A DNA stretch of 64,000 nucleotides, from positions 147,846 to 211,845 of the forward strand of contig NMRA01000010.1 of the NCBI GenBank assembly GCA_002633005.1, read 5' to 3'. This document shows, piece after piece, positions 56,920-64,000 of this stretch; within the stretch, counting starts at the first letter, position 1, and every line of letters starts with the position of its first letter. The notes under the pieces were generated by a model. The model was not told the DNA's origin. It saw only the letters and a program-made list of their open reading frames with translations, and searched no databases. The translations under genes and the position numbers were made by a program. The DNA is from Phoronis australis. Lineage: Eukaryota > Phoronida > Phoronidae.

Positions 56920-57706
56920 AGCTGACGGTTATGAAACGCGTGGTAGCGCCTAATGGGTGTGCCTATAAAGAATTGTGTCAAAACCGTCTGGCTACTCGGT
57001 AACCTCATTCATTCTTGTTTTTGTGGGGTTAATGACCACAAATGTGTTCAGAACCCCATGAATAAATACGCGTTTCAGGTGCAATCAAACTATACTTGAA
57101 GCCGATCGGATATCGAGGGGGCCGTTTGAATGCGAATGTCAAAGATATGTTAAGTTCATTGGTGGTTAAGGAAATAACTGAAGCAAGAATTTTCACCGTA
57201 TGTCATGAGAATTCATTGAAATCCCAATATAAGGAAGCCCGTTGATTGTTTTGTGCATTTTTGCCCTGACCGGCGAATTTTTGGAACGTGAGCTGTGGAG
57301 GTCGCATCGGAATATGTTGCCGCAGAGCCGGGGGTAAGCTGGTCGCAAGCAAACCGTTTAAATGTTAGCCTGCTATTTACCCGGTGAAACACTGACGTAC
57401 TTGGCCGTGCTTAAGGCGTACTTTCAAATAAAAAATCTAGAAAATCATCAGTTATGAAATGAAATTACTCGTTAGCGCTAAAACTGAGTGTATGCATCAG
57501 TGTTCTGCATCGCTGTTATATTGGTGCAAGGCCAAGCGATGATTTTGCTCGATTTGTGCCAAGAGTGAACTACGAGACACTAAGTCATGACCTTTTGACG
57601 CCACAGGCTAATGTTAACAACACATTTCCTGCCCTCAACAGTGTCAAGTAAAAGAAATAAACGTGTTGTTATAGAATGTACTATAATCGATTTGAATTGA
57701 TGCAAA

Positions 57707-57982
57707 ATGACATCGTTTTTTGGTGACATGCTCCTGCCTTTTATAAGCCCAAGAACTTTACTATCAAATGTTGGATTCGACCGTGAACATTTTGACTGCC
57801 GAGTTTCGGATTCATTAATCAATGACTTGCTTTACGACAAAAGTTTCCCTTCTCGCGTCATAGCAAAGGCTCTGGCCACTATACTGCCAAACATTGTATT
57901 GATTAGTGTAAAACTTGGCTTTGTGGACAATGACGCAGTCCTTCTTGAATTATTGACGAAGTGTTGTGAAGTATTTACTTAG
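57707..57982 (+). CDS. unrecognised ORF, 91 codons, helical
   Basis: ATG start in CAAAATGAC. The product is predicted mostly helical (FGDMLLPFISPRTLLSNVGF, SRVIAKALATILPNIVLISV, LLELLTKCCEVFT), slightly reminiscent of small all-helical interaction domains, but no motif is identifiable. The antisense frame 57580-57822 overlaps it. No expression evidence can be had from sequence. Confidence 0.2.
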   Translation: MTSFFGDMLLPFISPRTLLSNVGFDREHFDCRVSDSLINDLLYDKSFPSRVIAKALATILPNIVLISVKLGFVDNDAVLLELLTKCCEVFT

Positions 57983-58507
57983 TAAACTCTTCTTATAACA
58001 CGACACGGGTTTTACGGGCTGACATTCTTAACGTGAAAGGTTTCTTCAGTGGTCAAGTCTTACAAGAGGAGTGCCAAGACATATGTTTTGAGTACGGAAC
58101 CCGAAAACTGTAGCTAACGAGAATTACAGATATTTGTCTAAACAGCGCTTGCTCAGGTGAGACTTGGTTAGAATGCCATTTAGAACATGCGTCGAACCAC
58201 GCCATGAGACCTCCGTTCGATTCGGTGTACGTGTGTTCGTGCAAAAAGAAGACGGTAACCCCGCACTTCAGTTGACATAGCATCGACTCCGATTAAAATT
58301 ATCATATCTTCGCACTGGTGGTTGAAATTCGTTTTCGTTGTCGCTTGATGGGGATTTCAAGCAACAAGCCTTTTACACTTCTCACTATGTGCACTGCAAG
58401 CCCTCCATGTGACAAAAAGCACGATGAGAGGTCATTTGCTTTAACGAATGCATGAGCGTTCCTTTTTCAGTAAAACAGTTTCCGCTCGAAAAATTGCCAC
58501 TGTGGAG
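57983..58507. other. intergenic, no feature seen
   Basis: No supported feature before the R1 fragment. Confidence 0.4.
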
Positions 58508-58562
58508 TCAGGGCTGGATCTAGGATTTTGAATTGGGAAGGGGGGAGGGGGGGGGGGCAGGG
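58508..58562. mobile_element. family R1 terminus, running into the gap
   Basis: GGCTGGATCTAGGATTTTGAATTGGGAAGG followed by a long G run; the rest is lost in the assembly gap. Confidence 0.5.
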
Positions 58563-58876
58563 NNNNNNNNNNNNNNNNNNNNNNNNNNNNNNNNNNNNNN
58601 NNNNNNNNNNNNNNNNNNNNNNNNNNNNNNNNNNNNNNNNNNNNNNNNNNNNNNNNNNNNNNNNNNNNNNNNNNNNNNNNNNNNNNNNNNNNNNNNNNNN
58701 NNNNNNNNNNNNNNNNNNNNNNNNNNNNNNNNNNNNNNNNNNNNNNNNNNNNNNNNNNNNNNNNNNNNNNNNNNNNNNNNNNNNNNNNNNNNNNNNNNNN
58801 NNNNNNNNNNNNNNNNNNNNNNNNNNNNNNNNNNNNNNNNNNNNNNNNNNNNNNNNNNNNNNNNNNNNNNNNNNNN
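58563..58876. other. assembly gap (314 N)
   Basis: A run of N. Frames annotated across it would be meaningless. Confidence 0.99.
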
Positions 58877-59058
58877 GCCTTGACCAGTGTCGCGCCTCAG
58901 AGAGATGGTCAAACTTGTCTACCCATCTGAAAGCCGTGCATTAAATTTGTGAATGGCCTTGACCAGTGTCGCGCCTCAGAGAGATGATCAAACTTGTCTA
59001 CCCATCTGAAAGCCGTGCATTAAATTTGTGAATGGCCTTGACCAGTGTCGCGCCTCAG
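58877..59058. repeat. 79-bp tandem satellite at the gap edge
   Basis: Units start at 58877, 58956 and 59035 with GCCTTGACCAGTGTCGCGCC. The first two are full length and nearly identical; the third is cut after CCTCAG. The array probably continues into the gap and is the reason for it. Confidence 0.9.
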
Positions 59059-59619
59059 CCTGACGAAATATATTACCAAAATGTGACTAAGACGCAATTT
59101 CGTCAAAATTTGAGCCCAAACTTTGGCATCCATCGCGCCCTAACAATTTGAAACCTAAGTGACGTGAAAGACTGGGCCCGGCATTTTAAAGTAACAAAAA
59201 GTGCCACGGCACACGGCTCAGCTGATATGTTTAACAAAAGGGTCCGTGACCCATTAAAAAATTCTGAAATTTTCTCTTCACTGAGAAACAACGATAAAAT
59301 TAATGTTTATCTAATCGGAAATGCTGACAGATGTTGAGTTTAAACACGCAAAACTATGGATTTTTACTTTGACTAAATTCTTTTATTTAATATTTAGCTA
59401 TATATTTTTTATGTTTACAGTCTCAGCTGGCTGAAACGGAAATCATCAACACAACCTCTATTGTCTGTACAATGTGTCTGAAGTAACTGTGCGATAATCG
59501 CACACTTTGTTCTTGGTAAGGCAAACTTATTCCTGAACATGCTTTGGGTTTAACCGGCCCTCCTCACTAATAAACATCCATTTCAATTTTCATTCCATTT
59601 CAGTAGTAAATCCAAAATA
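59059..59619. other. upstream region of the channel gene
   Basis: Holds no recognised promoter motif. An acceptor-like CATTCCATTTCAG ends at 59603, 16 bases before the ATG, so a 5' UTR exon may lie upstream. Confidence 0.4.
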
Positions 59620-59770
59620 ATGGCTGACACAGGACAAAAACACTACTCGTATTTAACAGGGAAGAATTACGAAGACGTACCGATTCATGCACTCACGTAC
59701 AAAGCATTATGGCGAGGATTCCAGGAAAACACGTCTGGTCATGGATTTAGTAGAATATACCTTACTCCAG
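59620..59770 (+). CDS. degenerin/ENaC/ASIC-type sodium channel, exon 1 (N-terminal cytosolic region)
   Basis: Starts at the ATG at 59620 (AATAATGG) and ends at CCAG|GTGCGT in phase 1. It encodes 50 residues: MADTGQKHYSYLTGKNYEDV, then FQENTSGHGFSRIYLTP. The His-Gly pair at residues 41-42, preceded by E-N-T-S, is the conserved HG gating motif found just before the first membrane helix throughout this family. Channels of the family are trimers of two-helix subunits, sodium-selective and amiloride-sensitive, gated by protons, peptides or force. The subfamily cannot be fixed from this much sequence. Confidence 0.85.
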
Positions 59771-61746
59771 GTGCGTGCACGTTCAAGAATTTGTTGTCAT
59801 GAAGAAAAGAGTATACGTGCCTGACATCTTTGGGGTCTTTAAGAGGTTAGATTTGCATCGAATGCTATTCAATGCCAAAAATCGGAGAAAGAAGGCGACA
59901 TATTACTCCATCATCTCTTGTGATCCTTGGAGACACAGAGGTTTACATGTACATACCTCAAAAATTGTCTTTTGGACATTTTTTTGCAAGTAAGAATATG
60001 GCCACGTTTTCAAGTGAGCGTAAAAGACCCGCACTGCAATTTTTAAGAACAATGGGGGCCCGTGACAAAATCTCTTGGTTAGGACCCCCAAACCGCCCCA
60101 GCATTGATGATGTATTAAAACGGTTCCCAAATTTGTACATGCTTCGCTGTGTCTTTCTCTTTTCGATTGGCCTCCTCGACCACGAACATGTTTGTTATGC
60201 GGTTGCTTTATGTTTACTTAAGCTCATTTGTGGTGAAAGTTATCCTTTAGCTCACTGTAATGCTTTCTGACAGGCCAAACTAAATATTTTGTCTTCTGGC
60301 ATATCCTCTACGTGACCAGTGTGGTGTCCCGGCCCGTTCATTCATGAATATCTCTAAACCGGGTACTAATCTAGCTCAAAATTTCAACATTCTGTGAGTG
60401 AGATGTTTAGGGTGTTACCGACGGGTCCCAGTCAGAATTATATGCAATTGTTTGGAAGTCTTTATGGGTTTCTGGCGGGCCCTTCCATAGTCAAGTTTCA
60501 TGTCATGGTCATGCAGTGGTCATGCAGTATGGCACGATTTGTCATTTTTTAAAAATGAGTTTTAGCCCACCTCGAATATCTACTTTAGCTTAGATTTTCA
60601 ACAGCAGTAGGTGGTGACATTTTAGGACAGTTTCTGGCAGGCCTTACCTAGAGTGTATGCTGCCTGTCGGTACTAAGGCTAGTTGATTGATGGGTGTTCA
60701 GTGTGGGCGATTATTCATTTGAAATCAGTTTTGGCCTGTGCCTCATATATCTAAGCTATAGCTGAATTCCTGTCCCCCTTATTAAGTCCCAGGGCCACTC
60801 CTAGTATGCAGACACCAGCAGACATTCATTTCTGTCCTTACCAAGATGCACTCTGAGTGCCTCTGTTGTCAGATGTTGGTACCTCGTTCATCTATACTAA
60901 GTGCTCTTGGCTGTCGGTCTGTTTGCGCCATCAACTCTTTGAATAACCTTATCACTAGGACTGAGTGCTTTGCCGAACATCTGTTTGGATGTTTAGTGAT
61001 GACGTGTCATGGCAGCAGATTACGCAATTTGGACCCGGAAATAAGAGTAGATATGCCGACACGCTAGCATTATGGAATTAACTTTACTGAAGCATAGAAG
61101 AAATTGGCCCAATTCATTTTTCATTCTCAATACTAGTCTACCATTAATTGGATAACGTGTAGAATAAGCACTCAAAAAGAAGGCATTAAGCGCTGTCACA
61201 GTTTTTGGATGGTCTTCCAGTTTTTGTTTTGTGCAACCTGTACTTTTCACAGAAACCGCAAAGTCCCGATTTTCTTATGCAAAAATAAAACGTTTGCATA
61301 GCGTTTTAGAAGAACAGTCCTTGGAGCAGTTTATAAGTGTCTGTCCAAGCATTTTTTTAAAAAATATTCCCAATTACGCCAAATTTTGACATTTCAAAAG
61401 CTGGTCACTCTTCTCCAGGCTTTCATTCCGGACTCGGCTATTCAGAATTGATAGGGGTAATAAAACAATTATCTTCTCAGGCCAGGTCCACAAACCGTTT
61501 GTTAAGCTGGATTTAGCTGCGAAGTTAAACTGGATAGTTGTATGACTGAGAGCAGGGTTTGCAAAGAAGTACTTTCACTGACTTTGCATATCAATATATT
61601 TCAAGAAGCCCAGTATGTGTGAACGACACTGTGATTTTCACCGTCTGCAAATTTTAAGCCACTATGCAGACAGATTCAGATACCCACTCAAAGCCCAAAA
61701 TGTTGGCCACAGGGTCACTAGGCAGCTTGAATTACTTTTATTTCAG
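59771..61746. other. channel gene intron 1, with an unrecognised frame and repeat D2
   Basis: A 132-codon plus-strand frame, 59872-60270, contains FLRTMGARDKISWLGPPNRP and VLKRFPNLYML, which look protein-like but match no family that I know. It may be a fossil of a mobile-element gene. Repeat D2 copy 2 lies at 60975-61075 (GACGTGTCATGGCAGCAGAT, ACGCAATTTGGACCCGGAAA). No exon is needed here: exons 1 and 2 join in phase. Confidence 0.4.
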
Positions 61747-62013
61747 GAACAGTCAAGAAAGCATTGTGGACCCTAGTCTGTATCGGAGGTTTCACAGCGT
61801 GGGGTGTTCACACGACGACACTTTTGGTTAATTTCTTCTACTACCACGTTGACGTGACTGTACAGATTTTGACTGCAAAAAACTTAAGTTACCCTGCCGT
61901 AACGATATGCAACTTGAACCAGATAAAATCCTCAAAGATTAGCGACGTGTTAAAGCTTGATGATCTATACGCATTGGCTGCGCAAACTGTGGACGACGGA
62001 GACGGCAATTTAG
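61747..62013 (+). CDS. degenerin/ENaC/ASIC-type sodium channel, exon 2 (first membrane helix and post-TM1 motif)
   Basis: Acceptor TTTATTTCAG, donor TTAG|GTGAGA, phase 1 in and out. It encodes residues 51-139. The helix ALWTLVCIGGFTAWGVHTTT spans about 56-78, followed by the family signature YPAVTICNLN at 99-108 (usual F-P-A-V-T-I-C-N-x-N). It then enters the extracellular finger/thumb region with KISDVLKLDDLYALAAQTVD. The HG motif of exon 1, TM1 and the signature are correctly spaced. Reading through the donor runs into a stop after about 15 codons, supporting the splice. Confidence 0.9.
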
Positions 62014-63204
62014 GTGAGATGGCATCTCCTGCACTGAAATACACTACAAAAGGGAATTAGACGCACACTCATTCGTTTTTCGAGAAATATTTCTGTAATG
62101 GGCCAGTGGTAGACGGAGAGTTTCTAGCTCAACTGGGTCGAGCCAGCACTGTGACGTAAAGGCGCAAAGGTACGATTGCACTAAAGACTGAATTAGCTCA
62201 TTCCACGCCTTGACATGAGCTGTGAGCTCATCCGACTCACTTAATGGGGTAGTCAATTGTGCTCGTACAGTGGCGGATCTAGGATACCATAAGGGGGGGG
62301 GCAATATGTTGCCTCGGGGAATTGGGCAAAGGGCATTAGGCAAAGCGCATTGGGCAAAGCGCTACTATATGTGCACAGGGGCCCCGAAAGTTGCGGGGGC
62401 CGGGAATGTGAGCCTCCTGTTCGGAAAACCTATCGGTGGACTAAAAAAAACGGGAACGCGTTCCGCCGCTATCTGGGGTCTGAGCCCCTCCTTTTCACCT
62501 GACGGTTGCTGCTTCACTTTGCTTGCTGCAGCCAAAGGGGGGCCTATGTCGTAGCTAATCTTCTGCCGGGCTGACCCTTTCGCAACACCTCGGATATTTT
62601 GGTAGACTCAAATGTCTCCTCGTAGGTGAACTTCATCTGTGCATGTCCGAAATTCAGTCATACGGTCACTTATTGTACAGATTGAAAATCACACGACTTG
62701 CTGCATGACTGAAGTCCACACTTGCACGGATATACGTTCACCAGGAAAGTTGAGGTTACAAAAATACCCGAGGTCTAGTTGTGCTCCACTGGATGGCGCT
62801 CANCCAGGATTTTGTTCGTCAGACATTCGCACTCCCGAACTGCCAATTGTAATCTGGGAGAATTTTAGGGTGGGCATGGCCCCCTTGGCCCCCCTCTAAA
62901 TCCGCCACTGGGCGCTGACCATTCTTTTACATGAGAGAGACCAGTTGATCGAAGCTTTCCGTCAGCGCTTGCCCTAAGTGTCGCTTGGTATGGGATCAAC
63001 TTGATGAACACTTGCCACGTGACTAGCACATTTTCTTTCCCGAACGTCCATTTTGTGTTTAGTACCAACTCAACATCCTAAAACTTTTTGAGGCATGTTA
63101 TATAAAACATTGATCTCCAGTGATAAATGATGATAACGTTACTGACGTTTATTAACACGTAACACATCCAGTTTTCTTTCACATTTCCAAACAATTTGAT
63201 TCAG
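62014..63204. other. channel gene intron 2, containing an R1 element
   Basis: See the R1 element at 62268-62910. No exon recognised. Confidence 0.5.
62268..62910. mobile_element. family R1 element, 0.64 kb copy
   Basis: Left end CAGTGGCGGATCTAGGATAC, right end CTCTAAATCCGCCACTG, inverted. It includes GGGAGAATTTTAGGGTGGGC and CGAACTGCCAATTGTAATCT, shared with the copy at 16146. A single N lies at 62803. It is among the best-preserved pairs of R1 ends in the window. Confidence 0.75.
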
Positions 63205-63276
63205 TGGACCTTGAAAACAGTTCAAAAATCTTTGACACAGCGCATCATGTACTCTGGAAAACGAGGGAAATCTCAG
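63205..63276 (+). CDS. candidate exon 3 of the degenerin/ENaC/ASIC-type channel
   Basis: 72 bases between CAATTTGATTCAG and TCTCAG|GTAGTA, open in the required phase (1 in, 1 out). It encodes VDLENSSKIFDTAHHVLWKT plus REIS. The correct phase at both ends and a good acceptor make it plausible as part of the extracellular domain, where sequence is poorly conserved in the family. No signature residue is present. The remaining exons lie beyond the window. Confidence 0.45.
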
Positions 63277-64000
63277 GTAGTACACGTATTTATATTAATG
63301 AGAAACACTAGATGAACAAGAAATGAAATTGCGGTGTTTATGTCTTTAGTTTTATTCCTTACAATTCTTCTCAGTTGTGTCCAATGTAATCCACCCATCA
63401 ACTGTCCATGTGTCTTCGTACGTTATTTTATTTGTGTCACATGAAGCAAAAACGCAGCCTCAAGCGAAAACAGCACATTCTTGACGGCTTGTCAAATATT
63501 AATAATGCATTGCCTTGATAGTGCAAAACAATTAGCCTCCAGTCCCTCAGGCTCTGGCGTCGAACGTTTATGATCAGCACTTGATTATTCATGAAAAACA
63601 TATGATTAATTTTCCTTTAAAATGTCACATCACGTCATGAGCATATTTTTGAGAATCTTATTATTTATATGCTTCAAAGCGATTACTCAATTGACTTTGT
63701 TAAGAACCTGAAAGGGTGTCGGAGTGGAAAATCAAAAGTCAGTGCGCACAATCTGGGGGGTGGGGGTGGCGGCTAAACGAATATGTATGTCTATTACGTT
63801 GGAACGCACGGTATGCATTCCATTCAAGGACTTGAGTCAGTCCCAGGTCAGTGACAATATCACGTGATTGAGACTCTTACCAGAGACACTATACCACTTT
63901 CATCGAACAACCTCGACACCGGGCTTTTCGTTTGTCCCATCTGAGGCGATACCATAGAAACGAAATACAAACCACAGAACTGAAACAACAAAAATTAATC
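63277..64000. other. right edge, presumed intron of the channel gene
   Basis: A G-rich stretch (CTGGGGGGTGGGGGTGGCGG) at about 63752-63772 is the only feature. No further exon recognised. Confidence 0.4.

Noticed and set aside
58520-58944. 130-138 codon frames on both strands over the N run
   Set aside because: They are translations of an assembly gap and its G-rich flank; no sequence supports them.

Overview
Eukaryotic nuclear DNA from an animal, AT-rich, with large introns, short exons and dense mobile-element debris. An HP1BP3-type gene with three linker-histone domains, an MS4A-like four-pass membrane gene, a degenerin/ENaC-type channel gene, THAP-bearing DNA transposons and about 1.5 percent mismatch between what look like two collapsed haplotype copies all fit a marine invertebrate, most likely a non-vertebrate deuterostome such as a hemichordate. 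The species is inference and is not read directly from the sequence. Most long open frames here are chance frames in introns or repeats.

Layout. 1-12 kb: mostly featureless, with minisatellites, a 5'-truncated LINE (2.6-3.4 kb), an adjacent orphan pair of histone-type 3' stem-loops read on the minus strand, and a 0.5 kb G/C-rich repeat. 12-25 kb: three DNA transposons with long terminal inverted repeats (12.0-14.7, 16.4-19.9 and 23.7-24.9 kb), each with a decayed THAP-domain gene. The first is flanked by a perfect 8-bp target duplication, as expected for the P-element superfamily. The second also carries, on the opposite strand, a fragment like the intracellular domain of P2X7. Between them lies one apparently intact single-exon gene (22.0-22.7 kb, MS4A-like). 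25-34 kb: intergenic, MITEs and repeats.

34.4-55.1 kb: the main gene, an HP1BP3 homologue on the plus strand. Eleven coding exons can be joined in phase from 36.2 to 51.9 kb, encoding about 760 residues with three H15 (linker-histone) domains and a long basic/acidic serine-rich tail. The only unresolved junction is exon 10 to exon 11. Its introns are full of repeats, and exon 9 sits between two inverted copies of one transposon. A decayed GPCR fragment (minus strand) lies upstream of the first recognised coding exon. The 3' UTR region contains a 1.2 kb tandem duplication with a single N exactly at the junction, probably an assembly artefact.

55-64 kb: intergenic sequence, a 314-base gap bordered by a 79-bp satellite, then the first exons of a degenerin/ENaC/ASIC-type sodium channel gene (59.6 kb onward, plus strand) that continues past the right edge. 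No functional link between the three host genes is visible; they are ordinary neighbours.
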